DNA from: Tsukamurella ocularis
GTDB taxonomy: Bacteria; Actinomycetota; Actinomycetes; Mycobacteriales; Mycobacteriaceae
DNA length: 64,000 nucleotides
Reading direction: 5' to 3'
NCBI RefSeq assembly: GCF_024807615.1
Contig: NZ_JANUCJ010000005.1
Location: forward strand, 224,155-288,154
Shown here piece by piece: positions 37,897 to 46,526 of this stretch; the stretch's first letter is position 1, and the number at the start of each line of letters is the position of its first letter. The notes under the pieces are model-generated. The model did not search any database. It was not told where the DNA came from and saw only the letters and a list, made by a program, of their open reading frames with translations. The position numbers and the translations under genes are program-made.

Positions 37897-38879
37897 GCGG
37901 AGGCCTCCTCGGCGGCGCTCTCGTCGGCTTCGGTGCGGTGCCCGGTGAGGGAGAGGAAGACGTCGTCGAGACTGGGGCGGGAGAGGCCGAGGTCGTCGAC
38001 CTTGATCCCGCTCTCCCCCAGCAACGCGCCCGCCCGGTTCAGGTCGTCCAGCCCGTTCGCCGGGCTGCTCACCTGGCGCGCACCCTCGTCGACGAAGACC
38101 TCGCTGCCGAGCTGCGCGAGGATGTCGCGGGCGCGGGGCAGGTCAGCCGCGTCGGACACCGTCAGCACCAGGCTGGCGGCGCCCGCGCGCTCCTTGAGCT
38201 GCAGCGGGGTGCCCTGCGCGATGATTCGGCCCTTGTCGATCACGATGATCTCGTCGGCCAGCTGATCGGCCTCCTCGAGGTACTGCGTGGTGAGCAGCAG
38301 GGTGGTGCCGTTCGCCACCAGCGTGCGCAGCACATCCCACAGCTCCGAGCGGGCGCGCGGGTCGAGACCGGTGGTGGGCTCGTCGAGGAAGAGCACGGGC
38401 GGCGCCGTGAGCAGGCTGACCGCCAAGTCGAGCCGGCGACGCATGCCGCCCGAGTACGCCTTGACCTGCTTGTCCGCCGCCGCAGTGAGCGAGAACTGCT
38501 CGAGCAGCTCCGCGCTGCGCCGCTTGAGCGCGGCCCGCGGGATGCCGTAGAGGCCGCCGATCATCGCCAGGTTCTCGCGCCCCGTCAGGATCTCGTCCAC
38601 CGTGGCGGCCTGCCCGGTGAGGCCCATGTTCCGCCGCACCTCGATGGGGTGTTCCCGCACGTCGTAGCCCGCGATGCGGGCAGTGCCCTCGGTGGGCGGC
38701 GAGAGCGTGGTCATCATGCGCACCGTGGTCGTCTTGCCTGCGCCGTTGGGCCCCAGCAGGCCGAGCACCGAGCCGCGCGGCACCTGGAAACTGACCCCGT
38801 CCACCGCCGTGAAGTCACCGAACCGTTTCACCAGACCGATGGCTTCGATCGCCCAGTCACCACTCTCGCCCTGTGTCAT
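37893..38879 (-). CDS. ABC transporter ATP-binding protein (DrrA-like)
   Basis: A 328-residue ATPase. Walker A is GPNGAGKTTTVRM near residue 43, the Q-loop follows NMGLTGQAATVDE, the signature is YSGGMRRRLDLAVSL near residue 145 and Walker B is VLFLDEPTTGLDPRARSE. The C-terminal extension of about 110 residues ending in DDVFLSLTGHR is the DrrA-specific domain. It is the first gene of the ABC-thioesterase-RNB-cutinase run. The GTG/ATG region at 38879 gives MTQGESGDWAIEAIGLVKRFG, directly before the ABC fold. Confidence 0.93.
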   Translation of the reverse strand: MTQGESGDWAIEAIGLVKRFGDFTAVDGVSFQVPRGSVLGLLGPNGAGKTTTVRMMTTLSPPTEGTARIAGYDVREHPIEVRRNMGLTGQAATVDEILTGRENLAMIGGLYGIPRAALKRRSAELLEQFSLTAAADKQVKAYSGGMRRRLDLAVSLLTAPPVLFLDEPTTGLDPRARSELWDVLRTLVANGTTLLLTTQYLEEADQLADEIIVIDKGRIIAQGTPLQLKERAGAASLVLTVSDAADLPRARDILAQLGSEVFVDEGARQVSSPANGLDDLNRAGALLGESGIKVDDLGLSRPSLDDVFLSLTGHRTEADESAAEEASA

Positions 38880-38913
38880 GACTCACACGGTAGTGGGGGG
38901 CACCGACACGTTT

Positions 38914-39387
38914 CTACCGCTTTTGCACGTGGGCGCGGGCGCGCTCCAGGAGATCGACGACGCCGGGCCCGGTCCCGGGGTTCACCACGGACACCCAGCC
39001 CAGCTTGGCGTACAGCGGGTGCGGGATCACGACACCGTCGGCGGCGTAGTCCCACTCGCTCACGCGGTCGGCATGCTCCGCAGGCGGGTAACCGATCAGT
39101 TCGGCGAACGCCTCCCTGCCGATACTGGCGTTGAGTCGGAAGGCACCGGGTCGGTCGAGGGCGGACTGCTCGTCGTCGGGGTAGTTCTTGGTGATGATCG
39201 TGAGGTACGGCATGACGCCCGGCTCGCCGTTCGGCGTGGAGTAGACGAAGGTGTCGCCCCAGGCGATCTCGGGGACGGGGGTCTTCCCGTCGGCGGCGAT
39301 CGCGCCGGCTGCGATAGTGTCGACGGTGGAATCGGGAAGGCTGTGCAGGAGGGCGATGACGGCGTCGCGGGCGCTCGAATCGGTCAC
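38914..39387 (-). CDS. DUF6194-family protein
   Basis: A 157-residue cytosolic protein. FPDYATIV-like strand (MPYLTIITKNYPDDEQSALDRPG, in parts) , RPGAFRLNASIGREAF and the C-terminal IPHPLYAKLGWVSVVNPG match the DUF6194 family, whose members share FRLNxGxxR and HPxYxxxxWVxVLNP. The fold is probably an alpha/beta MmcQ/YjbR-like one; no function is known. The start is GTG at 39387. It ends 34 bases before the ABC ATPase start on the same strand, and 9 bases separate it from the DUF2127 gene, so one transcript is likely. Confidence 0.72.
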   Translation of the reverse strand: MTDSSARDAVIALLHSLPDSTVDTIAAGAIAADGKTPVPEIAWGDTFVYSTPNGEPGVMPYLTIITKNYPDDEQSALDRPGAFRLNASIGREAFAELIGYPPAEHADRVSEWDYAADGVVIPHPLYAKLGWVSVVNPGTGPGVVDLLERARAHVQKR

Positions 39388-39396
39388 CTCTGCACG

Positions 39397-40134
39397 CTAC
39401 TCGCCGGCGCGGCGGACCGTCAGGATGCTCTCCGACTCCCGCTCGGCGCGGTAGGCCGCCGCACCGCCGTTGACCCCGAACAGCCGTTTGCTCCACACGA
39501 GCCACGCGACGGCGGCGATGTTGATCAGCAGCGCACCCGCGCGCAGTGCGGTTACCTTCTCGGTGATCTCGTAGATTTCCAGCGGGAGGAACGCGGAGGT
39601 CGCGACCACCGCGAAGTACTCGCCCCAGCGCTTCCCGAGCCAGAGTCCCACCGCCTCGACGACCTCGATCACGGCGTAGGCGACGAGGCCGGCCGCGACC
39701 CACGCGAGCGTCGTACTCGACAGACCGAGCGCGGTGTCCACGGTCTGCACGATCCTCGAGTCACCCACGTTGAAGCCGAGCTGACTCAGCACCGGCAGCT
39801 TGGACTGGAACACCTCGCGCAGGTGCTCGTGGGTGCCGCGGAACTGCCACACGACGACGCCGGCAGCCGCGAAGACGATTCCCCGGAGCAACCGCTCGAC
39901 CGCGAGGAAGCGCATGATCAGCTCGTCCCGCAGCGCCCGGCCCCGGGGTACCGACGGTGCGTGCGCCGCCGGTCCGGAACCGTGCGGCGGGCCGACCACG
40001 AAGTCGTCGCAGCGCAGGCAGCGCCACGCCTCGCCCTCGGGCGTGTCGGTCCGGACCCGGGCGCGGAGGCCCTCCTCATCGGGGGCGAAGGTGACGTGAC
40101 CGCGGAGACCGCAGGACAGCACGGAGAGGTCCAT
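39397..40134 (-). CDS. DUF2127 membrane protein with N-terminal zinc-ribbon-like segment
   Basis: A 245-residue protein. The N-terminal 65 residues are soluble and contain LSCGLRGHVTF and WRCLRCDDFVVG, so Cys9 and the CLRC pair might bind a metal. Then come about four membrane helices with RGTHEHLREVFQSKLP, VDTALGLSSTTLAW and LWLGKRWGEYFAVVATSAFLPLEIYEI (parts GKRWGEYFAVVAT, LPLEIYEI), typical of DUF2127. ATG at 40134 begins MDLSVLSCGL. The family has no assigned role. It lies just downstream of rnpB on the same strand. Confidence 0.8.
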   Translation of the reverse strand: MDLSVLSCGLRGHVTFAPDEEGLRARVRTDTPEGEAWRCLRCDDFVVGPPHGSGPAAHAPSVPRGRALRDELIMRFLAVERLLRGIVFAAAGVVVWQFRGTHEHLREVFQSKLPVLSQLGFNVGDSRIVQTVDTALGLSSTTLAWVAAGLVAYAVIEVVEAVGLWLGKRWGEYFAVVATSAFLPLEIYEITEKVTALRAGALLINIAAVAWLVWSKRLFGVNGGAAAYRAERESESILTVRRAGE

Positions 40135-40170
40135 CGGACCAGGTTAGCCCGGGTGCGACGAAATGTCGGG

Positions 40171-40590
<420 letters not shown>

Positions 40591-40610
40591 CGGTACAGAG
40601 TACCCGAGCC

Positions 40611-41258
40611 TCAGAGTCCCGCGGTCCGGTTGACCTGGCGCACCGAAGCGCCGCCGTCGGGGTAGAAGTCGGCGATCGAGATCGAGGCCAGGTCGAGGTG
40701 CAGCCGGTAGAGCAGCTGCGGGCCGACGTCGAGGGCGATCCGAAGCGCCGTCTTGATCGGCGTGACGTGCGAGACCAGCAGCACGGTGCGGCCGGGGTGA
40801 TCGGCGGTGACGCGCTCCAGCAGCGCCGCGACGCGGGTGTGCACCTCGTCGAAGCTCTCTCCGGCGGGCGCGGCCACCGAGGTGTCGCCGAGCCATCGGG
40901 CGTGCAGCTCCGGGTCGCGGTCCCGTGCCTCGCCGAACGAGAGGCCCTCCCACGCACCGAAGTCCGTCTCGATCAGCGCGTCCTCGGTCTCGATGGTGAG
41001 CCCTCGGCCGGCGGCCACGGCGTCGGCGGTCTGCCGCGCGCGGTCGAGCGGCGAGGAGAGGACGGCGTCGATCGGCGTGAGCCGCAGCAGTTCCGCGGCC
41101 TCGGCGGCCTGCTCCCGGCCGAGGTCGGTGAGCGACGGATTGCCGCGGCCGGAGTACAGCCGCCGCACGGATGCTGGAGTCTGGCCGTGCCGCAACAGGA
41201 TCACGCGAGTGGGCTCGTGCGCGGAGGCGGTCCAGCCCCCGCGCTGCGCTCCCGTCAC
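40611..41258 (-). CDS. Histidine phosphatase-family protein (CobC/GpmB-like), without the RNase H domain of its orthologue
   Basis: A 215-residue phosphatase. RVILLRHGQTPASVRRLYSG holds the catalytic RHG motif; LSSPLDRARQTADAV, DFGAWEGLSFGEA and LLVSHVTPIKTALRIAL (second catalytic His) complete the site. In M. tuberculosis and many relatives the gene at this position (Rv2228c) encodes an RNase HI domain fused to this phosphatase; here only about 15 residues precede the phosphatase core. The GTG start at 41258 overlaps the stop of the zinc-ribbon gene (GTGA), so the truncated form is the natural product. Possible role: alpha-ribazole phosphate phosphatase or another phosphomonoesterase. Confidence 0.88.
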   Translation of the reverse strand: MTGAQRGGWTASAHEPTRVILLRHGQTPASVRRLYSGRGNPSLTDLGREQAAEAAELLRLTPIDAVLSSPLDRARQTADAVAAGRGLTIETEDALIETDFGAWEGLSFGEARDRDPELHARWLGDTSVAAPAGESFDEVHTRVAALLERVTADHPGRTVLLVSHVTPIKTALRIALDVGPQLLYRLHLDLASISIADFYPDGGASVRQVNRTAGL

Positions 41259-42013
41259 TCCTCGGGCTTGGGCTGGGGCAGCCCGGATTCGTTGGTCCGC
41301 ACCAGGATCGCGCCGCACTCGTCGCAGTGCACCACGAGATCGGCGGGCTTGCGGTTGACGCCGTCGAGGAATCCCCGGTCGAGCTCCAAGCGGCAGGCGC
41401 CGCACCGTCGGGCCTGCAGGAGCCCGGCGCCGGCACCGGAGTTCTTGCGGCACCGCTCGTACTCGGCGTACAGATCCTCCGGAAGCTTCCCGACGACGTC
41501 CTCGCGGGTCGCAGTCGTGCGGTTGCGCGCGACGTCGATGTCCTTGACGGTCTCCTCGCGGCGGCGCTGCACGGCCGCGATCTCGTCGCTCGTCGCGGTC
41601 ACCACGGCCTCGGCGCGCTGCTGATCGAGCTCGACCGCCTCGCGCTTCTCCATGAGCTCGAGCTCCTCGTCCTCCAGCACCGACTGGCGACGCTCGAGGC
41701 CGCGCAGCTCGTGCTCGATCTCCGTGAGCTGCTTCGCCGGGACGGCGCCGGCGGCGAGCAGCTCGCGGTCCTTCTGCTCCCGGAGGCGGGTCTGCTCGAC
41801 CTCCTTCTCGAGCTTGCTGATGTCGCGATCCAGATCCTCGACCAGGATCGAGACGCGCACCGATTCGTCGCGCTCGGTGGTCGCGCGCTTCTCGAGCTCG
41901 GCGAGCTCGGCGTCCTCGGGCAGGTGGGTGGCGCGGTGGGCCAGACGGGAGATCTCCGCGTCGACCTCGGCGAGGTCCAGCAGGATGCGTTGGGCGGCCG
42001 GATCAGCGTTCAT
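41255..42013 (-). CDS. C4 zinc-ribbon / coiled-coil protein (Rv2229c family)
   Basis: A 252-residue protein. The first 190 residues are a long charged coiled coil (ISRLAHRATHLPEDAELAEL, then LEKEVEQTRLREQKDRELL). The C-terminus is a zinc ribbon with CGACRLELDRG and HCDECGAILVR, giving CxxC and CxxC ligands. The family name in some annotations is 'zinc ribbon domain-containing protein' and its bacterial relatives include the CT398/FlgZ-like fold. The ATG at 42013 (MNADPAAQ) matches the M. tuberculosis N-terminus; an upstream ATG overlaps the Nif3 gene. It is translationally coupled to the phosphatase gene. Confidence 0.88.
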   Translation of the reverse strand: MNADPAAQRILLDLAEVDAEISRLAHRATHLPEDAELAELEKRATTERDESVRVSILVEDLDRDISKLEKEVEQTRLREQKDRELLAAGAVPAKQLTEIEHELRGLERRQSVLEDEELELMEKREAVELDQQRAEAVVTATSDEIAAVQRRREETVKDIDVARNRTTATREDVVGKLPEDLYAEYERCRKNSGAGAGLLQARRCGACRLELDRGFLDGVNRKPADLVVHCDECGAILVRTNESGLPQPKPEE

Positions 42014-42023
42014 CTGCGCCACT

Positions 42024-43139
42024 CTACGCATCCGGTGCGGGCGCGGCCCGCACCGTGAACGGATCCGTCGGGGCGTCGTGCACGGCGACGTCGAGGTAGG
42101 GCCACAGCAGCTCGGCGACGGTAGCGCACCAGGGGAACTCGGTGCCCCAGTGCCCGCCGTCCACGAGTGCGGGACCGCCGGCGCGCAGGTGCTCGTCGAC
42201 GGGGTGGTGCCGCAGGTCGCCGGTCACATAGGCGTCCACGCCGAGGCGCGCGACGGTGCCGAGCAGTGAGTCCCCCGCTCCCCCGCAGACGGCGACGGTG
42301 CGGATAACGGCGGCGGGATCGCCCGCCGCCCTGGCCGGCGCGCCGAGCGCCGCAGCGACGTGGGCGGTGAACGCCTCCAGGGACATCGGCTCGGGCAGCA
42401 CGCCGACGCGGCCGAGGCCCCATTCCCGCTCGCCGCCGACGAGCTCGATGATGTCGTGGGCGGGCTCCTCGTACGGGTGGGCGCTGCGCAGCGCGGCGAG
42501 GACGTCGGCGCGACGGCCGCGGGCGGCCACCAGCTCGGCCCGCGTCTCGACGACCGTCGTCAGCTCGCCGTTCGCACCGATCGCCGGGTTCGCCGACGCG
42601 CCGGGCCGGAACTGGCCGACACCGTCGACCCGCCAGGCGCACTCGGAGTACTCCCCGACCTCGCCGGCCCCGGCCTCGAACATCGCGGAGAGCACCTCGT
42701 CGGCATGGGCGGGCGGCACCATGACGCCCCACCGGTCGAGCGCCGACGGCCCGTCGAGGTGTTCGACGGGGCCGGTCACCTCCAGGCCGAGCGCGGCTGC
42801 GAGGGCGTCGTTGACACCGCCCCGCGCGCGGTCGGCGTTGGTGTGCGCCGTGAACAGAGCGCAGCCGCCGCGGATCAGGCGGTGGATCAGCGCGCCCTTC
42901 GGCGTACTCGCCGCGACGGTGTCCACACCGCGCAGCAGCAACGGGTGGTGGGCGATCACGAGCTGCGCGCCGCGGGCGAGAGCGGCGTCCACCACGTCGG
43001 CGGTGACGTCCACGCAGACCAGGACATGTGTGACGTCGGATTCCGGGTCGCCGCACACCAGCCCGACGCTGTCCCACCCCTCCGCGAGCCGGGGCGGGTA
43101 CGCCTGATCGAGCATGTCGATGACCTCTGCCAGCTTCAT
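42024..43139 (-). CDS. Nif3-like dinuclear metal centre hexameric protein
   Basis: A 371-residue protein of the Nif3/DUF34 family. LVIAHHPLLLRGVDTV and FTAHTNADRARGGVNDALA supply the metal-binding histidines and Asp in the N-terminal half. The inserted middle domain (about 130-270) is of PII-like type, with RSAHPYEEPAHDIIEL. VCGGAGDSLLG, YVTGDLRHH and GHWGTEFPW complete the second half. Family members have been linked to GTP cyclohydrolase-like chemistry or to repair of metabolites; no firm function is known. It is the Rv2230c equivalent and the first gene of the leftward block with the zinc-ribbon and phosphatase genes. Confidence 0.93.
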   Translation of the reverse strand: MKLAEVIDMLDQAYPPRLAEGWDSVGLVCGDPESDVTHVLVCVDVTADVVDAALARGAQLVIAHHPLLLRGVDTVAASTPKGALIHRLIRGGCALFTAHTNADRARGGVNDALAAALGLEVTGPVEHLDGPSALDRWGVMVPPAHADEVLSAMFEAGAGEVGEYSECAWRVDGVGQFRPGASANPAIGANGELTTVVETRAELVAARGRRADVLAALRSAHPYEEPAHDIIELVGGEREWGLGRVGVLPEPMSLEAFTAHVAAALGAPARAAGDPAAVIRTVAVCGGAGDSLLGTVARLGVDAYVTGDLRHHPVDEHLRAGGPALVDGGHWGTEFPWCATVAELLWPYLDVAVHDAPTDPFTVRAAPAPDA

Positions 43140-43184
43140 GGCTGTCAGCGTAGAACCGTCGGAGGTCTCCGGTATGAACTCGAC

Positions 43185-43703
43185 ATGCACGCGTTCGTGG
43201 ACGAGACGAAGGACTCCGGGCTCATCGTCGTGGCCGTCGTCGTCGATCCGTCCGCGATTCCGACAATGCGGAAGGATCTGAACGCGCTCCGGATGAAGGG
43301 GCAGCGGCGTATCCATTTCGCGAAGGCATCGCCGTCCCGTCGCCGTGCGATCGCGGCCGCGCTGTCCGCAATGCCGGTCGTCGCGGTGGTCTTCGACGCC
43401 CGCGATTTCCGTGATCCGCGGGTCGCGAGGGAGCGCACGCTCGCGTGCGCAGTGGACCGTCTAGCGGCGAACTCGGTGCGCCGTCTGATCCTCGAGCAGG
43501 ATGACAGCCTCGTGCAGTCGGACCGGCGTGTGCTGTTCCGAGCGACCCGCGCCGCAGCCTACGACCTCGAGTACGTCCACGCCCGTCCGGCGAGCGAGCC
43601 CCTCCTGTGGATCCCCGACGCGATCGCATGGTCAGTCGCACGCGGAGGCGATTGGGCTCGGCGAATCTCGGACCTGATCGACGCGGCCGTCAAGGTCCGG
43701 TGA
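43185..43703 (+). CDS. DUF3800-like hypothetical protein
   Basis: A 172-residue protein starting MHAFVDETKDSGLIVVAVVV, in which FVDET resembles the FIDES strand of DUF3800 proteins, followed by QRRIHFAKASPSRRRAIAAAL and a C-terminal EPLLWIPDAIAWSVARGGDW, where DAIAW resembles the D-x-x-A-W end of the same fold. This RNase H-like family is common near mobile elements and defence genes, with no activity assigned. Ribosome site GGAGG lies 19 bases upstream, rather far. It diverges from the Nif3 gene by 45 bases and has no counterpart in the M. tuberculosis order, so it is an insertion. Confidence 0.65.
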   Translation: MHAFVDETKDSGLIVVAVVVDPSAIPTMRKDLNALRMKGQRRIHFAKASPSRRRAIAAALSAMPVVAVVFDARDFRDPRVARERTLACAVDRLAANSVRRLILEQDDSLVQSDRRVLFRATRAAAYDLEYVHARPASEPLLWIPDAIAWSVARGGDWARRISDLIDAAVKVR

Positions 43704-43849
43704 TACACGAAACCCCGCTCACCAACCGTCCGGATGGCTGCGGGGCCGCTGTCCACGGGCTAGTGCCCGGGCGTGCACACAGCATAGCTCGCGCCGCGGC
43801 CGGCCACCAGCGATCTCGAGGTCTCCCCGTCGTCGGGCAAGATGGAGGT

Positions 43850-44320
43850 GTGAGTACTCCGCTGCATGTCACGTTCGTGTGCACCGGCAACATCTGCCGT
43901 TCGCCGATCGCCAAGATCGTCTACGAGCAGTCCGTCGCCGACGCCGGCCTGGCCGAGGCGGTGCGGGTAACCAGTGCCGGCACCGACGGCTGGCACGAGG
44001 GCGGCGCCGCGGACCGGCGCGCGAGGGACGTGCTCGCCGAGGCCGGCTACTCCACCGAGCACACCGCCGCGGAGCTCACGGACGACCACCTCTCCGCGGA
44101 CCTCGTGGTGGCGCTGCACCGCTCCCACGTCGGGCCGCTGCGGCGGCGCGGCGTCCCCGCGGAGCGGATCCGACTGCTCCGCAGCTTCGACCCCGATGCC
44201 GCGCACGAGAGCGTGCCCGACCCGTACTACGGCGACCACGACGACTTCCGCGTGACGCTCGCGCAGGTCGAGGGCGCGATGCCCGGCCTCCTCGAGTGGA
44301 CGCGAGCGAATCTTGCCTAG
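43850..44320 (+). CDS. ptpA: Low-molecular-weight protein tyrosine phosphatase
   Basis: A 156-residue phosphatase. The P-loop FVCTGNICRSPIAK has Cys11 and Arg17; the general acid lies in VPDPYYGDHDDF. The C-terminal EGAMPGLLEW completes the fold. In M. tuberculosis PtpA is secreted into macrophages; in non-pathogens it dephosphorylates kinases at home. The GTG start is inferred from the P-loop position; its GGAGG is only one base upstream, which is unusually close, yet no other in-frame start exists nearby. The 3' end overlaps the SURF1 start by 8 bases, as for Rv2234-Rv2235. Confidence 0.93.
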   Translation: MSTPLHVTFVCTGNICRSPIAKIVYEQSVADAGLAEAVRVTSAGTDGWHEGGAADRRARDVLAEAGYSTEHTAAELTDDHLSADLVVALHRSHVGPLRRRGVPAERIRLLRSFDPDAAHESVPDPYYGDHDDFRVTLAQVEGAMPGLLEWTRANLA

Positions 44321-45182
44321 CTGGATCAAGGTGATCTTCCAGCCGCGGTGGATCGCCCTCGCCGTCGCGGCGATCGCCTTCACCGCGCTGTGCTGGTCGG
44401 TGCTCGCGCCGTGGCAGTTGGGCAAGAACTCCTCCACCAGCCACCGCAACCAGCAGATCGCCTACTCCGTCAACGCCTCGCCCGTGCCGGCGGCGCAGGT
44501 GCTCGGCGGCCGAACGGAGGTCCCGAGGGACGCCGAATGGCGGCGCGTCGTGCTCACCGGGCAGTACCTCGCCGATAAGCAGTCGCTCGCCCGGTTGCGG
44601 AACCAGGACGGCAAGCCCGCGTACGAGGTGCTGGTGCCCTTCGCGGCGAACGACGGCGCGACCTATCTCATCGACCGCGGATTCGTGCAGACTCCGACCG
44701 GCGGTGTGGTGCCCGAGTTCGCGCCGCCACCGTCGGGCACGGTGACGGTCCAGGCGCGCGTCCGCGCCCCGGAGAAGACCGACCCTGCCCGCGGCCCGCG
44801 CACGGAGGGCGGCTACCTGCAGGTCTTCGCCATCGACCCGGGGGCGATCGGGCCGGCGCAGGGCATCGCCTTCGCGCCCGGGTACCTCAACCTCGACGAG
44901 GGCCAGCCCGGTGGCCTCGACCCGATCCCGCTGCCGATGCTGGACGCGGGCCCGTACCTCTCGTACGGCCTGCAGTGGCTCGCCTTCGGCATCATGGCGC
45001 CGCTCGCGATCGGCTATTTCGTGTGGTCGGAGGTGCGCCGCCGGCGCGAGGACAAGGCGGTCTTCGACGCGGGGACGGCGGATCCCGAGGAGTCGGCGGA
45101 CGACGACACGTCGCCGGAGATCACGCCCGAGGCCGCGCGTGCCGCACGGCTCGCCGACCGGTACGGACGCAAAGGCCAGTAG
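44313..45182 (+). CDS. SURF1-family cytochrome oxidase biogenesis protein
   Basis: A 289-residue membrane protein with an N-terminal helix (residues about 12-35) and a C-terminal helix (about 215-240), the SURF1 layout. WSVLAPWQLGKN after the first helix, EWRRVVLTGQYL, YEVLVPF and the RGFVQ segment are conserved. SURF1 aids heme insertion into cytochrome c oxidase. The start is TTG at 44313 and overlaps ptpA. The acidic/basic tail after residue 245 is encoded in a region that overlaps the convergent cobD by 62 bases. It is the Rv2235 equivalent. Confidence 0.88.
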   Translation: MPSWIKVIFQPRWIALAVAAIAFTALCWSVLAPWQLGKNSSTSHRNQQIAYSVNASPVPAAQVLGGRTEVPRDAEWRRVVLTGQYLADKQSLARLRNQDGKPAYEVLVPFAANDGATYLIDRGFVQTPTGGVVPEFAPPPSGTVTVQARVRAPEKTDPARGPRTEGGYLQVFAIDPGAIGPAQGIAFAPGYLNLDEGQPGGLDPIPLPMLDAGPYLSYGLQWLAFGIMAPLAIGYFVWSEVRRRREDKAVFDAGTADPEESADDDTSPEITPEAARAARLADRYGRKGQ

Positions 45183-46053
45183 CCGCCAGGGCGCCCAGTT
45201 CGACGGCCAGCGACAGGCGGGCCGCCCGCGCAAGGTCGCGCGGCTCGGGGGCCCGGCCGTCACCGAGCGTGGGGCGCAGTTCCACGCCGTGCGCGTACTG
45301 CGTGCGCCCGCCCAGCTGCAGGCCCAGCGCGCCGGCTGCGGTCGCCTCCGCGACCCCGGCGTTGGGGCTGGGATGCTTCGCCGCATCCCGGCGCCACGCC
45401 CGCGCCGCGTCCGACGGTGCCCCGCCCACGGCCGGCGCGAGGGCGACGGTGACCGCTCCCGCGAGCCGGGCGGGGACGTAATTGAGCGCATCGTCGAGGC
45501 GCGCCGAGGCCCAGCCGAAGTCGCCGTAGCGGTTGTTGCGGTAGCCGACCATCGCGTCGAGGGTGTTGGCGGCGCGGTATGCGAGCAGGCCGGGCAGGCC
45601 GGCGACGGCGCCCCAGAACAGGGGCGCGACCGCCGCGTCGGAGGTGTTCTCGGCGACGGATTCGGTGGCCGCGCGGGCGAGTCCCGCGGTGTCGAGGACC
45701 GACGGGTCTCGGCCGCACAGGCTGGGCAGCAGGGTGCGTGCGCCGTCGAGGTCGCCGCGCTCCAGGTCGGCGCCCAGCGTGGAGCCGACTTTCCGTAGGC
45801 CCGCGCCCCCGACCACCGCCCAGGTGCCGACAGCGGTGGCGCCCGGGACATTCCGCAGCGCGTATCCGAGCGCGGTGGCGCCCCCGACGAGGATCGCGGT
45901 GTAGGTGGCGCCCCGCAGCTTCGACGGCGCGTACATCCGCGCCTCCAGCGCTTGCGCGACGGTGCCGAATCCCGCCACCGGGTGGTACCGGCGCGGGTCG
46001 CCGAAGACCTCATCGGTGAGGACGCCGAGTGCGAGCTCGGTGGTGCGGTTCAC
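45121..46053 (-). CDS. cobD: Adenosylcobinamide-phosphate synthase
   Basis: A 310-residue CbiB/CobD membrane protein that joins aminopropanol (phosphate) to cobyric acid in cobalamin synthesis. Motifs include DEVFGDPRRYHPVAGFG near the start, ATESVAENTSDAAVAPLFWG, and YRNNRYGDFGWASARLDD with the conserved HP..., then SPNAGVAEATAAGALG. About five membrane helices are present. It matches Rv2236c in place. The last 62 bases overlap the convergent SURF1 gene, so both C-termini share DNA. Confidence 0.93.
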   Translation of the reverse strand: MNRTTELALGVLTDEVFGDPRRYHPVAGFGTVAQALEARMYAPSKLRGATYTAILVGGATALGYALRNVPGATAVGTWAVVGGAGLRKVGSTLGADLERGDLDGARTLLPSLCGRDPSVLDTAGLARAATESVAENTSDAAVAPLFWGAVAGLPGLLAYRAANTLDAMVGYRNNRYGDFGWASARLDDALNYVPARLAGAVTVALAPAVGGAPSDAARAWRRDAAKHPSPNAGVAEATAAGALGLQLGGRTQYAHGVELRPTLGDGRAPEPRDLARAARLSLAVELGALAATGLCVRTGRRAVRHARPRA

Positions 46054-46072
46054 GGACGTCGACAGTACCGGC

Positions 46073-46399
46073 TCAGCCGTGCGGAACGCGCCGCCGCCAC
46101 CATGACTGGGACCGCCACGAGTACGGGTCCTCAGTGGTGACGAGAAGGAACCGGTGGTCTAGTGCCTCGACGGCGATCCGCAGTCGGTGCGCCCGGCGAC
46201 CGCCGTTGCGCATGATGCTTTCGAGCCGATCTCGGGCATCGGTCAGCACGATGCCGTCGCAGCACTCGCAACCCGTGAGGTAGCCGTAGTCACCGTCGCG
46301 GACACGGCGTTCCGTCCGCTCGACGTGCTCACGCCACTCCTTGAGCAGAGCGACAGCGGGAACCTCGGGCCGCGGCTTCCGCGGCCGGTGCGGGTTCAA
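46073..46399 (-). CDS. Hypothetical protein with a CxCC motif
   Basis: A 108-residue basic protein that I do not recognise. Visible features: an N-terminal Pro/Arg-rich stretch, a helical segment ALLKEWREHVERTERRVRDG, then YGYLTGCECCDGIVLTDA with three cysteines (CECC) that could bind a metal, and DRLESIMRNGGRRAHRL. The start is probably TTG at 46399 and no clear ribosome site is seen, so the N-terminus is uncertain. A perfect 14-base palindrome, GGGGCGATCGCCCC, lies just upstream at 46406-46419. It lies 19 bases upstream of cobD on the same strand. Codon third positions are GC-rich in this frame, which supports coding. Confidence 0.5.
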   Translation of the reverse strand: MNPHRPRKPRPEVPAVALLKEWREHVERTERRVRDGDYGYLTGCECCDGIVLTDARDRLESIMRNGGRRAHRLRIAVEALDHRFLLVTTEDPYSWRSQSWWRRRVPHG

Positions 46400-46526
46400 G
46401 GTTGAGGGGCGATCGCCCCGTTCTTCTGGAAGTGAGTCATTCGCGGCGCCGTGACGTGGCGCGGTCGATGCCGGGCGGCCGAGTCGCCGCCAAGGATGAG
46501 CCTACCCGGCCGCCGGCCCGCGCAAG

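Noticed and set aside
46406..46419. GGGGCGATCGCCCC as a HIP1-like (GCGATCGC) site
   Set aside because: It contains the cyanobacterial HIP1 octamer, but I see no iteration of that octamer elsewhere in the window; only a local palindrome upstream of the hypothetical gene.
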